Numbered from the stretch's first letter, positions 1 through 8,754 are shown. The stretch: 64,000 nucleotides of DNA from Methylicorpusculum sp. (GCF_030651835.1 NZ_JAUSBX010000038.1:1-64000), one strand, 5' to 3'. Numbers and translations are program-made. Notes: generated by a model not told the origin, from the sequence alone.

Positions 1-130
1 TCGGCGCAAATAGGAATGTTTCTCAATTAGACGCAATCAGCGTGTCTGAGCGTTCGATCTGAAGGCAAAATTCCCGGAAAATCGTCATCAAAGCAACGGC
101 GAAATTATAAAAAATTGAGTTTTCTTTCAG
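1..130. repeat. copy 1 of a ~128-bp inverted repeat (partner at 39.6 kb)
   Basis: This segment is nearly the reverse complement of 39588-39715. By eye the two agree at most positions, with one small insertion near base 20-27 and scattered substitutions. It contains no ORF. The partner copy lies just beside a transposase remnant, so this may be the terminal part of an insertion element that has lost its coding region. The element is cut by the window edge on the left. Confidence 0.75.
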
Positions 131-132
131 AC

Positions 133-235
133 ACTATTTACGGCATCCTTTGACGGGCATCCCTGCTGCCGACATTCCCGTAAAGCTTACGCCCCCTTTT
201 TTTATCATCAACCGTGGAATTGCTGGTTATCAGTG
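133..235. repeat. degenerate repeat, half of a CAGCAATTC-type element
   Basis: This stretch resembles the right half of the complete element at 11742-11905. Both carry the block CCCTGCTGCCGACAT, a run of C and T, and an end of the type GGAATTGCTG. The left terminal repeat is missing. The end of the element overlaps the stop codon region of the hyfI-like gene, so that gene's 3' end may have been shaped by the insertion. Confidence 0.55.
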
Positions 236-742
236 CTTTTCGCACAAGGACAGTAAACCTTGTAAAAGCGCCAGAGGTGTTGGGGGGCAACCTGCAATGA
301 CGGCATCTACCGGAATGACATTGGATACTGCACCACAACTGGCATAAGAAACGCCAAACTCACCTCCGCAGGCAGCACAATCACCTACCGCAACCACCCA
401 TTTCGGATCAGATGTGGCTTCGTAAGTGCGAAGCAAGGCTGTTTGCATGTGCCTGGAAACCGGCCCGGTGACCAGCAAAACGTCGGCATGACGGGGTGAT
501 GCGACAAAATGTATGCCGAAGCGCTCAATATCATAATATGGATTGTTCAAAGCATGAATTTCCAACTCGCAGCCATTACACGAACCTGCATCGATTTGGC
601 GTATCGCGATGCTGCCGGTAAACTTCAGGTCTATATGGCGTTTGATTGCTATACCCAAATGTTCCAGTTCAGCATCCTTAGGCACCTTGACTGGCTCGGT
701 AACAATCCCGGTAGTAAGAATTTTCTTAAACAGTCTTAGCAT
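230..742 (-). CDS. hyfI: hydrogenase-4 type small subunit (HyfI/HycG/NuoB-like)
   Basis: This is the iron-sulfur small subunit of a membrane complex related to hydrogenase-4 and complex I. It normally carries the [4Fe-4S] cluster that passes electrons at the interface with the large subunit. The cluster motifs are visible: CNGCE at residues 55-59, GDCAACGG at 120-127, a further Cys at 136, and GCPPTP at 151-156. At 170 residues it is shorter than E. coli HyfI (about 250), lacking a C-terminal tail, and its end lies in a repeat. It is the last gene of the operon, 9 bp after the hyfG-like gene. The cluster ligands are kept although the partner large subunit has lost its NiFe ligands, so electron transfer may be retained without hydrogen chemistry. 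Confidence 0.9.
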   Translation of the reverse strand: MLRLFKKILTTGIVTEPVKVPKDAELEHLGIAIKRHIDLKFTGSIAIRQIDAGSCNGCELEIHALNNPYYDIERFGIHFVASPRHADVLLVTGPVSRHMQTALLRTYEATSDPKWVVAVGDCAACGGEFGVSYASCGAVSNVIPVDAVIAGCPPTPLALLQGLLSLCEKH

Positions 743-751
743 GCCCGCTCC

Positions 752-2338
752 CTATAAATCGTTCCCTGAATATGAGCCATTCAGGGATTTGTTACATACC
801 GGAAAATCCGGAACAATGTTGTTCAGCACCAGTTTTTCCAGGACCGGCCAGTTCAGAATGCTGGGATCTCGTGGATAAAAACGCGAAATTTTATTGTCCG
901 CATCGAAACGGAGAAATGTAACGATTTCGCCGCGCCACCCTTCAACAATACCCAATCCTTCACTTCCGGCAACAGGGACTTGCCAGTCATTCAGAATCTC
1001 TCCGGGAGAGAGCAAGTCAATAAACTGCTCAATCAGTTTTAGTGCCGCCATTATTTCCTTATAACGTATCCAAAATCGGGAAGCGATATCCCCCTGGCTT
1101 TCCACCGCGACTTTAAATTTGACTTGATCATAAGGCGGATAAGCCAAGTCTCTTCGCACATCAAAATCCTGACCGCTGGCCCTGCCGACATATCCGACGG
1201 TGCCGTAAGCTGTGGCTATGTGTTCCGGCAAAAAACCTGCGGTGTAAACGCGGTCTTCCAGTGATGAGTTCAAATCCAGTGCGGTGATGATATCGGTCAG
1301 TTCCTTTCTGAGCTGGATAATATCCTGCTTGATCAGGCGACCCTCTGAATCCGAGATATCGGATTTAACACCGCCCGGAATCACGCAATCCATCAACAAG
1401 CGATGGCCAAACACTGACGCATTGGTTCGTAGCCAGTTTTCACGTACGCGGGTGAATTGCATTTGAGCAAACACAAAAGCCACATCATTACAAATGGCTC
1501 CGATATCACCCAAGTGGTTGGCCACCCGTTCGCGTTCGGCAAGAATGCCGCGAATCAGGGCCGCCCGACCCGGTATTGATAAAGCTGCGGCTTGTTCCAT
1601 AGCCATGCAAGCGGCCCAACTGTGGCTTACCGTGGTGTCGCCGGATACCCGCCCGGCTAAACGCGCCAAAGCTTGCGGCGTTCTGCCTTCGGCTATTTTT
1701 TCTATACCTTTATGCACATAGCCTAAGCGCTCTTCCAAATTCAGAATCAGCTCGCCCACTGCCTGAAAGCGAAAATGGCCGGGCTCGATGATCCCGGCGT
1801 GTACCGGACCCACAGGAATTTCATAAGTCCCTGCCCCATGCGATCTGATAAAAGGGTAATCCATATCGGGCGGGGTAATATTTTCAGGAGAACCCTGTGC
1901 CGGAAAATCTTTACGTAATGGATGAGTGTGTTTATCCCAGGCTTTATGCCGCGTCCAGGGCCGCTTATCGGGATGCCCAATGAATTTGATGCCGAACATA
2001 TCTTGAGTATGGCGTTCGCTTCGACTCGCCGCTGGATAGATACTGGCCTGGCTGGGTAATTCGGGCTTTTTACAGCCTATCCTGGTGCGTACAAGCAGAA
2101 AAATGCCCTGTTTTTCAAACAAGGCATGGACCGTGAATTGTTCACCGTTTTGCTCAGCCCAACCTGCCGACCAACGCAAGCCTTGAAGCATGGATACTTC
2201 AGCAAGTGGGTGCCAGTCTTTGGCGCTAATCTCCCACAATACAGCGGGTTGGCTGTGAGTGAGTTCTTGCTGATCAACGACAATACCGGCCTCTTCAAGT
2301 TGCTGGCGTAGCGTTTCAGTCCAGTTTAACGCATTCAT
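752..2338 (-). CDS. hyfG: hydrogenase-4 type large subunit (HyfG/HycE-like), NiFe ligands absent
   Basis: This protein joins a NuoC-like N-terminal domain (about residues 1-165) to a NuoD/hydrogenase large-subunit domain (about 165-528), as in HyfG and HycE. In true [NiFe] hydrogenases two CxxC pairs hold the metal. Here the first site reads GRVSGDTTVSHS (229-240) and the second reads RDPSILNWP (490-498), so all four cysteines are missing. The surrounding fold residues, such as GPVHAGIIEPGHF and VGYVGRASG, are kept. The protein is therefore a relative of complex I NuoCD or of the energy-converting hydrogenase-related (Ehr) group, and its electron partner is unknown. The start overlaps the upstream stop as ATGA. 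The length is close to E. coli HyfG. Confidence 0.92.
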   Translation of the reverse strand: MNALNWTETLRQQLEEAGIVVDQQELTHSQPAVLWEISAKDWHPLAEVSMLQGLRWSAGWAEQNGEQFTVHALFEKQGIFLLVRTRIGCKKPELPSQASIYPAASRSERHTQDMFGIKFIGHPDKRPWTRHKAWDKHTHPLRKDFPAQGSPENITPPDMDYPFIRSHGAGTYEIPVGPVHAGIIEPGHFRFQAVGELILNLEERLGYVHKGIEKIAEGRTPQALARLAGRVSGDTTVSHSWAACMAMEQAAALSIPGRAALIRGILAERERVANHLGDIGAICNDVAFVFAQMQFTRVRENWLRTNASVFGHRLLMDCVIPGGVKSDISDSEGRLIKQDIIQLRKELTDIITALDLNSSLEDRVYTAGFLPEHIATAYGTVGYVGRASGQDFDVRRDLAYPPYDQVKFKVAVESQGDIASRFWIRYKEIMAALKLIEQFIDLLSPGEILNDWQVPVAGSEGLGIVEGWRGEIVTFLRFDADNKISRFYPRDPSILNWPVLEKLVLNNIVPDFPVCNKSLNGSYSGNDL

Positions 2339-3798
2339 AACGGCGTACTCCCCGAGATCAGTAAGGTAGCCTGTGAAAACCAGTTAGCGAGAAAATCCGG
2401 AATGGCTAAACCCAACCAAAAAACCAGTCCCAAATGGATGAACACTGGCCATAGATTGGCTTTGACCGGCAATTGACCTTCAGGCTGCTCGCCGAAGACC
2501 ATGGGCTGGATATGTCTGAACAATCCGGCAAAGGCGATGCCTATGCCCAATAACAATACGGGCGCTAACCAGGGATAACTATGCATAGTCGCCAAAAGGA
2601 CTAAGAACTCGCTGGTAAACACGCCGAAGGGAGGAAAGCCTGCAATCGCCACAGTCCCTATTAACAAGCCCCAGCCTATCTTGGGCTGAGTTTTGATGAG
2701 ACCGCGGATCTTTTTAATATCTTGAGTGCCGGCCACTTGAGCGGCGTGTCCGACTGTAACAAAAATGGCTGATTTAGTCAGTGAATGCACGGTCATGTGC
2801 AGCAAGGCCGCAAATGTTGCCAGCGGTCCGCCCATCCCGAAGGCAAAAGTCATGATGCCCATGTGCTCGATGGAGGAGTAGCTGAACAGCCGTTTGATGT
2901 CTTTCTGGCGATGCAAAAACACTGCGGCCACCAGAAACGACAACAAACCAAAACCCATCATCAAGAGCCCGGCCGAATTATTCTGTGTAGCGCCATCGAC
3001 CAGCATTTTATTGCGTACGACTGCATATAAGGCATCATTCAGCAATAAGCCGGACAATACGGCTGACATCGGTGTCGGACCCTCGGAGTGGGCATCGGGC
3101 AGCCAGTTATGCAATGGCACCAAACCGATTTTAGTGCCGTAGCCGATCAGCAAAAATACAAAAGCGATCTTTAAAATATCAGGATTGAGTTTATCGGCAT
3201 TTTCGTAAAGCACGGACCACAGCAAGGCATGTTCGCTGTCACCGATTTGCACGGCGGCGTAATACAGCAAAATCGTACCGAAAAGTGCCTGGGCAATACC
3301 GACGCCGCAAAGTATAAAATATTTCCAGGCCGCCTCTATCGACTCAGGGGTTCGATACAGGCTGACCAATAAAACGGTCGCCAGCGTCGCACCTTCCATC
3401 GCCACCCACATCACGCCCATGTTATTGGTCGTCAAAACCAGATACATGGCCAGCATGAAGCCCTGATACATCGAGTAATACAATTTCAAGCGCCGGTCGT
3501 TTAGTTTGCCCAATTCTTTTTCGTGCGCCATGTACGGACCCGAAAAAATCGAGGTGGTCAAACCCACGAATGCGGTCAGCATGATCAGGTAAACATTGAA
3601 CGAATCGATCAGAAATGCCTGGTCAGCCGAGTAAAGACTGCCGACGTTTAGCACCTTGACCGCCAACCAGATCGACGCCAGAAAGCTGAAGGTATTAAGG
3701 CCAATATTGACCTTGCCGGTATCGTCACGATGTCCGGTCAGACCGAAAAAGGCAATACCCAGAAACGGCACCAACAGCAGCACATAGGCAGCGATCAT
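2335..3798 (-). CDS. hyfF: hydrogenase-4 membrane subunit HyfF-like (NuoN/NuoM/Mrp-type antiporter)
   Basis: This is an integral membrane subunit of the proton/sodium antiporter family (NuoL/M/N, MrpA/D), with about 14 hydrophobic helices. Family signatures are visible, including the motif PLHNWLPDAHSEGPTP followed by LSGLLLNDALYAVVR, and YSSIEHMG. In complex I relatives such subunits couple electron flow to ion transport. In the next helix it has Asn-Asp where HyfB has Lys, typical of the split between the two antiporter-like subunits. It overlaps hyfE-like upstream and hyfG-like downstream by 4 bp each (ATGA), which indicates translational coupling. Length 487 residues, somewhat shorter than E. 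coli HyfF. Confidence 0.92.
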   Translation of the reverse strand: MIAAYVLLLVPFLGIAFFGLTGHRDDTGKVNIGLNTFSFLASIWLAVKVLNVGSLYSADQAFLIDSFNVYLIMLTAFVGLTTSIFSGPYMAHEKELGKLNDRRLKLYYSMYQGFMLAMYLVLTTNNMGVMWVAMEGATLATVLLVSLYRTPESIEAAWKYFILCGVGIAQALFGTILLYYAAVQIGDSEHALLWSVLYENADKLNPDILKIAFVFLLIGYGTKIGLVPLHNWLPDAHSEGPTPMSAVLSGLLLNDALYAVVRNKMLVDGATQNNSAGLLMMGFGLLSFLVAAVFLHRQKDIKRLFSYSSIEHMGIMTFAFGMGGPLATFAALLHMTVHSLTKSAIFVTVGHAAQVAGTQDIKKIRGLIKTQPKIGWGLLIGTVAIAGFPPFGVFTSEFLVLLATMHSYPWLAPVLLLGIGIAFAGLFRHIQPMVFGEQPEGQLPVKANLWPVFIHLGLVFWLGLAIPDFLANWFSQATLLISGSTPL

Positions 3799-4472
3799 TG
3801 ATCGATCTCATTCAGACGATTCAAGCGATCAACATCCAGCGAATCAATGCTGGTCCGGATATGAAAGAAAAAGATACCAAACAGTACGGCCGCTACCAGC
3901 ACATCAAAGGCAATACCCAATTCGACCACCATCGGCATGCCGTTGGTAGCGACAATGGCCGCGAAAAACAAACCGTTTTCTATAGACATAAACCCCACCA
4001 CATGGGCCACCGCCTGCCGATGAGAAATCATTAACAGCATACCCAGCAAGACTACCGATAAGCTGACCGCCAGTGCGTTGACCATGATGGTTGAAGAGCT
4101 TTGGACAATCGGATGAAGGACATAATAACTGAACACCATCAAACTGGCCCCGCCCAGCATCACCAAGGTCTTGTTTTCCAGTGCTTCAACATCCCGGTTC
4201 ATGTGCATGGCCAAGACCTGCCGTCTCAGCATCCAGGGGATAAACATCACTTTAAGCACCAGCGTCAGCCCTGCCGAAATATAAAGATGATGATTATCCA
4301 GGCTGTAAGCAGACAGTGCCGCGGTCAGGGTCAATAACAAACCCTGTAGAGCAAACACAAAAATGAGTCGTAATAAGCGCCCTTGCCCCAGCATCAAAAA
4401 AGAAGCCAGTCCAATCAAGGCGGCCATCGACAAGATCGCTTGAGTATAAAAATCCTGTTGTTCGATATTCAT
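3795..4472 (-). CDS. hyfE: hydrogenase-4 membrane subunit HyfE-like
   Basis: This is a 225-residue membrane protein beginning MNIEQQDFYTQAIL, with about six or seven hydrophobic segments. Length and pattern match HyfE (216 residues in E. coli), which contains a NuoK-like part. The open frame extends 91 codons further upstream, but that extension is antisense-like sequence inside the hyfC gene. I chose the ATG at 4472 because it overlaps the hyfC stop as TGATG, the same arrangement as at the hyfB/hyfC junction. The downstream junction with hyfF is ATGA. It probably forms part of the ion-conducting arm together with the HyfB- and HyfF-like subunits. Confidence 0.88.
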   Translation of the reverse strand: MNIEQQDFYTQAILSMAALIGLASFLMLGQGRLLRLIFVFALQGLLLTLTAALSAYSLDNHHLYISAGLTLVLKVMFIPWMLRRQVLAMHMNRDVEALENKTLVMLGGASLMVFSYYVLHPIVQSSSTIMVNALAVSLSVVLLGMLLMISHRQAVAHVVGFMSIENGLFFAAIVATNGMPMVVELGIAFDVLVAAVLFGIFFFHIRTSIDSLDVDRLNRLNEIDQ

Positions 4473-5416
4473 CAGCGCGAAGCCTCCAGAATGATGTGGC
4501 TTAACATACCCAACAACCCCAACAAATAGGCAAAACTGAGATATTCCTGCACCCTGAACAAGCGCATTTTCGCGAGTAAGGTTTCGGAGATTGACAACAG
4601 AATGGCCAATAAGGCCAACTTGACTATGATTGCCAACAATCCGTAAGCGAGGGCTTGAATTGAAAAACCTTGGGCAATGCCCCAGGGAAAAAAGATGTTG
4701 GCAATCAATACGCCGTAAAGCATCAGCTTCACCTGGCTGGCCCATTCGATCAATGCGAGATGACGGCCACTGTACTCAAGTATCATGGCTTCATGAATCA
4801 TGGTCAGTTCCAGATGGGTATCCGGATTATCGACCGGAATCCGTCCGGTTTCTGCGATGGCTACCAGCATCAGCGCAAACAGTGCAAACACAAACGAAGG
4901 CCTCAGCACCAAGCCTTCATTCAGAACATGTACGATGGCAAAAGATAAGTTAGTGGTCGAGGCCGTCATGGTCAGGGTAAAGATGGCCATCAACATCGCG
5001 GGTTCAGCTAGTGAGGAAATGGTCATTTCACGCGAGGATCCCATACCGCCGAATGCGGTCCCTATATCGAGCCCGGCCAGGGCCAGGAAGAACCGGGCGA
5101 AGGCAAAAAAGCCCACCAAAACGATCACATCCGCTATGGCGGCAGTTGGTAAATCAACTGCGATCAACGGCACTATCGAGGCAGCCAGCACCGTCGCGGA
5201 AAATATGATATAGGGCGCCCGGGTAAAAATCCACGAGGCGTGTTCCGCCACCACCGGTTGTTTGCGGGTCAGTTTTAATAACTCCCGATAAGGCTGCAAC
5301 AATGAGGGGGCTTGTCGATTTTGTAAATGACATTTACACCATTTCAACCAACCGGCCAACAACGGTGCCAAGGCTACAAATAGAAGTGTCTGAAAGATCG
5401 CGAGTAACCATGTCAT
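4472..5416 (-). CDS. hyfC: hydrogenase-4 membrane subunit HyfC-like (NuoH/HycD family)
   Basis: This is the NuoH/HycD-type subunit that joins the membrane arm to the soluble module. It has about eight hydrophobic helices and the conserved acidic signature DNPDTHLELTMIHEAM followed by LEYSG, characteristic of HycD/HyfC. Length is 314 residues from the ATG at 5416, the same as the family. A GTG at 5431 would add five residues. I prefer the ATG because it overlaps the hyfB stop as TGATG. The Arg/Glu-rich region near residue 115-125 (FGGMGSSRE) is typical of the quinone-site region in NuoH relatives. It is the second gene of the operon. Confidence 0.92.
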   Translation of the reverse strand: MTWLLAIFQTLLFVALAPLLAGWLKWCKCHLQNRQAPSLLQPYRELLKLTRKQPVVAEHASWIFTRAPYIIFSATVLAASIVPLIAVDLPTAAIADVIVLVGFFAFARFFLALAGLDIGTAFGGMGSSREMTISSLAEPAMLMAIFTLTMTASTTNLSFAIVHVLNEGLVLRPSFVFALFALMLVAIAETGRIPVDNPDTHLELTMIHEAMILEYSGRHLALIEWASQVKLMLYGVLIANIFFPWGIAQGFSIQALAYGLLAIIVKLALLAILLSISETLLAKMRLFRVQEYLSFAYLLGLLGMLSHIILEASR

Positions 5417-7545
5417 CAGCTGATCACCCACAACATAAGAATTAATGTGACAAACGAATAGCCCAAGTAAACACGAATATTTCCGGTCTGAATCCGGCCT
5501 ACCTGTTTGGCCAGTTGATTGACACCATGCGTAATGGGCTGGTAAAGCCTTGGCCAGCTGTGATCCTGAACCTGCAAATGATAATGGACCGCTTTGACTT
5601 CCATATCCATCGCCCCCTGCATTTCTTTATCAACACGTTCATCTATCAGCCAGACCCTGGCAAAAATTCGCCGAAACGGCATGGTAAATGCGCTGCAGCT
5701 ATATTGCATGCGGGGTGTTAAGCCCCCAAAACCGCAATCCCAGGCAGCCGCTCGCCGCATGGTTTTAGTTTCCAGATTCCGGCGCAGATACCAAAAGCTG
5801 ATGCCTCCGGCAATTAATACGCCCACCAAGACCATAGGTGGAGAATAGGAAACTTTATTCGCAGAAACCGGCGCCAACCACAACCAGCTCAATGCGGTAT
5901 CGTTAGGTAGAGATTGACCCAGCAACTGCTTGGCAACGCCATTCAATAAATTGATGATGAGGTTGGGAAAAATACCGAAAAAGAAGCACAAACCGGCTAA
6001 CAATGCAGGACCGTATAACATCGATTTATCTTTGACTTCCTGAGCTTTTTCGCTGTTGCGCGAACGCGGCAAACCCAGAAAAATCATGCCGAACACCTTG
6101 ACAAAACAGGCCGCAGCCAGGGCCGCAGTCAAGGCCAAAGCCGCTGCGGATACTGGAATGAGGCTGCGCAGTACCCCGTTGTCCAGCACATCGACCTGCA
6201 AGGCGGTCTGGAAAGCCAGCCATTCCGAGACAAAGCCGTTGAATAAGGGCAATGACGAAATGCTCATGCACCCCACTAAAAACAAAAAGCTGGTTTGCGG
6301 CATACGCTGGATCAGTCCACCCATCGTGTCGATATTCAAATCATGGGTTTGATGCTGCAGTATCCCCGCGCCTAAAAAGAGCAGGTTTTTGAAGAGAGAA
6401 TGATTGAAGGCATGAAACAACGCAGCAAGAAAACCCAGTGCGGCAAGCTGAGGATGGCCATTAGCCATGAAAATCATGGACAATCCCAGCACCATGAAAA
6501 TAATGCCGATATTTTCGATGGAACTGTAAGCCAACAGTCTTTTCAAGTTGGGTTGCATCATCGCGTATAAAATGCCGCCCACTGCGGATACCGTTCCCAG
6601 CACTAAAAGCACGACGCCCCACTGCCATTGCAGCTCACCGAGCAAATCGAAGCAAAACCGGATCAGGCCATAAACGGCCACCTTGAGCATCACGCCACTC
6701 ATCAATGCGGAAATATGCGAAGGTGCTGCCGGGTGGGCTTCCGGCAACCAGACATGCACCGGCACTATACCTGCTTTCATGCCAAAGCCGAGTAAAGCCA
6801 ACACAAAAGCGATACTTGCCCAGGTTGGTGATAAAGTGGCCTGTCGTAATGCATCAAAAGTAAACCCATCACTGAAACTGGCCAAGACACCAAAACTCAG
6901 GATGATGGCTAAAGCGCCGACTTGCGCCATCAATAAATAGATAAACGCGGCACGCCGATTAGCCGAGTGTTCATGCTGAAATGCGACCAGAAAATAACTG
7001 GCAACCGACATTAATTCCCAGGCAATCATAAAAAAGAAGGCATCGTCCGCCAACAATACCAATAACATTCCACCTACAAACAATCCGGTAAACAAGCCAA
7101 GCACCGCAAAGGGATTTTGGCTTTCCTGATAGAAGGCAACATAAGCCGGACCGTATAAACTGACGGCAATGACCCCAATACCGATGATCAAATAGAAAAA
7201 ACCCGATAAACCGTCAAAGCGAACATGCCACGGCAACCAAGGCAGACCCAGTCCGATTTGATCCGTTAAACTGTCTTGCCCCATCATAACGGCGAGACCG
7301 GCAAGCACGGCAAAAACTCCGGATAAGCCAAGCAGAACAAACACCGCTCGCCTGTGCAAAGACGCATGTCGATTTTCCTCAAGGATTCTATCCAGAAATT
7401 TTCGGCAGCGTGGATAATGGAAGTCCGAAGTTAAATAACGCTGACTCAAGGCCATTAGCATCGCGCGCTGATTGGACAACAGAGCTAACAAGCCGGAAGC
7501 AAAACTGAGTAATACGGCGTTATAGGCAAGTATCATGGTCATCAT
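5416..7545 (-). CDS. hyfB: hydrogenase-4 membrane subunit HyfB-like (NuoL-type antiporter)
   Basis: This is the large antiporter-like membrane subunit (709 residues; E. coli HyfB about 670) and the first clear gene of the operon. It shows the NuoL/M core with VHVWLPEAHPAAPS and the helix LMSGVMLKVAVYGL, whose Lys is the usual proton-relay residue. Further motifs are YSSIENIG and the C-terminal segment AAAWDCGFGGLTPRMQYS, typical of HycC/HyfB. The complex lacks genes here for ferredoxin-like subunits (HyfA, HyfH) and for HyfD. The start ATG is preceded by only a weak ribosome-binding site. It overlaps by ATGA the stop of a small upstream ORF that has a strong site, so translation may be coupled to that ORF. 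Confidence 0.93.
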   Translation of the reverse strand: MMTMILAYNAVLLSFASGLLALLSNQRAMLMALSQRYLTSDFHYPRCRKFLDRILEENRHASLHRRAVFVLLGLSGVFAVLAGLAVMMGQDSLTDQIGLGLPWLPWHVRFDGLSGFFYLIIGIGVIAVSLYGPAYVAFYQESQNPFAVLGLFTGLFVGGMLLVLLADDAFFFMIAWELMSVASYFLVAFQHEHSANRRAAFIYLLMAQVGALAIILSFGVLASFSDGFTFDALRQATLSPTWASIAFVLALLGFGMKAGIVPVHVWLPEAHPAAPSHISALMSGVMLKVAVYGLIRFCFDLLGELQWQWGVVLLVLGTVSAVGGILYAMMQPNLKRLLAYSSIENIGIIFMVLGLSMIFMANGHPQLAALGFLAALFHAFNHSLFKNLLFLGAGILQHQTHDLNIDTMGGLIQRMPQTSFLFLVGCMSISSLPLFNGFVSEWLAFQTALQVDVLDNGVLRSLIPVSAAALALTAALAAACFVKVFGMIFLGLPRSRNSEKAQEVKDKSMLYGPALLAGLCFFFGIFPNLIINLLNGVAKQLLGQSLPNDTALSWLWLAPVSANKVSYSPPMVLVGVLIAGGISFWYLRRNLETKTMRRAAAWDCGFGGLTPRMQYSCSAFTMPFRRIFARVWLIDERVDKEMQGAMDMEVKAVHYHLQVQDHSWPRLYQPITHGVNQLAKQVGRIQTGNIRVYLGYSFVTLILMLWVIS

Positions 7546-7763
7546 GGTTTTGAGCTCTGCGGCGATTTGCGAAAATCAACTTCAAGCAAACTGCTTGTGC
7601 TGAACGACAAAGAAATAGCACCCTTTTTCAAGAACGAACATAACCGCTGATGGTTCAGCAGGACCAGAAATCCGGTTAGGAATCCAAGTCCGCTATGCAA
7701 ATTTGCGTTCAGCTTGGCCAAGCCGCATGTCGAAGTAGACGCTTGCACTACCGGATTACCCAT
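7542..7763 (-). CDS. possible small leader protein coupled to hyfB
   Basis: This 73-residue frame starts at an ATG preceded by GAGGGGA at a good distance and ends in an ATGA overlap with hyfB. The protein is Ser- and Leu-rich with one weakly hydrophobic stretch (GLGFLTGFLVLL) and a single Cys. I recognise no family. The good ribosome-binding site and the coupling favour translation, while the composition does not look like a conserved protein. It could be a leader peptide for the hyf operon or a chance frame. It is the only candidate between the operon and the repeat-rich gap. Confidence 0.35.
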   Translation of the reverse strand: MGNPVVQASTSTCGLAKLNANLHSGLGFLTGFLVLLNHQRLCSFLKKGAISLSFSTSSLLEVDFRKSPQSSKP

Positions 7764-7863
7764 CGATTCCCCTCAGAACGTTAGCAGTTAGGCTGTCAAT
7801 ATGCCCCATAAGGCATTCGCTTACTGGAATTTTAAAAACCGAATGACACTTCTGGTTATTTTT

Positions 7864-7910
7864 TACTATTAAAATAGTATTATATCTACTTTATTATTAT
7901 TTAAATAGTA
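7864..7910 (-). promoter_or_regulatory. palindrome and half-site upstream of the hyf operon
   Basis: TACTATTAAAATAGTA is an inverted repeat with 7-bp arms around a 2-bp spacer (7864-7879). The right arm recurs as TTAAATAGTA at 7901-7910. The block is strongly AT-rich and lies about 100 bp upstream of the first operon frame. The layout suggests an operator with a second half-site. No regulator is identified. Confidence 0.4.
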
Positions 7911-8256
7911 TTCTAACTCTGTTACTCCTACTGAAAAATCGGTCGACTTGGTTAAAGGTGCAGGCTATGCCTGTCAAAGCAGCCGTCCACGCGAGGCTTG
8001 ACCGCAGCTTCCAAGCTGCCGACATCTCACCAAACAGACCGGATACCAGACGGTTTTTCAGTAATAACACATTATTTATAAGACAAAACAGCGAGCGAGA
8101 AGGGTCAGATCCAGACTGAATGGAGGCGTAAGATTATCTGTATACTTCGCGTGGCCACATTTGCGGATTTCTGACGCGCTATTTTGTCCGATAGCGGCGT
8201 TGCGAAAACAGTTACATAGCTTGCTATGCGCCTGTTTCCGCGCCTTGCTCTCGAAC

Positions 8257-8417
8257 TATACCTTTCGCACTTCAAATTTCGGCAGTGCCTAAGGAGGCAA
8301 CGGGGTGTTCGGCAAAGGCTTTGCCAGCATGGATGCTGGCATAGAGCCTACATGGATGTATTTACGGCGTCCTTTGACGGGCACCCCGATGCCGAATTTC
8401 GATCTACGATGAGTATA
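8257..8417. repeat. MITE-like element family A, copy 1 (161 bp)
   Basis: The element begins TATACCTTTCGCACTTC and ends CGATCTACGATGAGTATA. Its ends form imperfect inverted repeats of about 28 bp containing AATTCGGCA or ATTTCGGCA. Internally it can fold, for example around GCCAGCATGGATGCTGGC. Two further copies of identical length lie at 30773-30933 and 45478-45638. The TA at both outer ends suggests TA-targeted insertion. Confidence 0.85.
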
Positions 8418-8518
8418 AATAGCATTGCCATAAAAGCCGCAAACATGACCGTGCAAAGTATAATTTTGATTGGGTTGTCTGCATTTCTCAGCTCAACAAT
8501 TAATACCATGGCCTTGAA

Positions 8519-8562
8519 ATGTTGGGTTGGCTATCGCCAACCGCAACCTATTCGGTGCATCA
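8519..8562. repeat. short repeat also found at 51957-52000
   Basis: The core TTGGGTTGGCTATCGCCAAC followed by a block ending TTCGGTGCA occurs here and, with few changes, at 51957-52000. The core contains the inverted repeat GTTGGCTATCGCCAAC, so it can form a small hairpin. The copies lie in two unrelated intergenic regions. Confidence 0.65.
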
Positions 8563-8754
8563 GCTTTTCATTCCCAATAGGTCAATGGGCAATTATCAAG
8601 CTGGGTTTAAAGTCGATTAACTATTTTAATGGTAATTTGAGCTGATTTCTTGGCTCATGGAAGACCCTAATTTTGCTTTGGCGATCGAGGGATCGATTTT
8701 AAGTACGGCAACAGGTAAAACGGCTTCCGTCAATAAAACAGAGGCTTCACGTCA

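Larger units (their letters stand above)
7764..8754. other. gene-poor gap upstream of the hyf operon
   Basis: I support no gene in this ~990 bp. It holds an AT-rich block with a palindrome at 7864-7879, a fragment of the GCTGCCGACAT repeat near 7980-8045, the 161-bp element at 8257-8417 and a short repeat at 8519-8562. A frame of 139 codons at 8226-8645 runs through the repeats and is not a credible gene. The minus strand of 8410-8515 could encode a short hydrophobic peptide that ends in the repeat, but nothing identifies it. Confidence 0.6.

Noticed and set aside
752..2338. Annotation as an active [NiFe] hydrogenase
   Set aside because: Both cysteine pairs needed for the metal centre are absent in the translated sequence.
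3795..4745. Longer start for the HyfE-like protein (316 residues)
   Set aside because: The extra 91 codons lie inside hyfC, have no membrane pattern and exceed the family length; the ATG at 4472 overlaps the hyfC stop as TGATG.
8410..8515. Short hydrophobic peptide on the minus strand ending in the family A repeat
   Set aside because: About 50 codons, no recognisable family, weak start; possibly a truncated gene but not supportable.
8226..8645. 139-codon frame on the plus strand
   Set aside because: It runs through the family A repeat and a second short repeat, and similar frames arise in the other repeat copies (for example 45573-45785).
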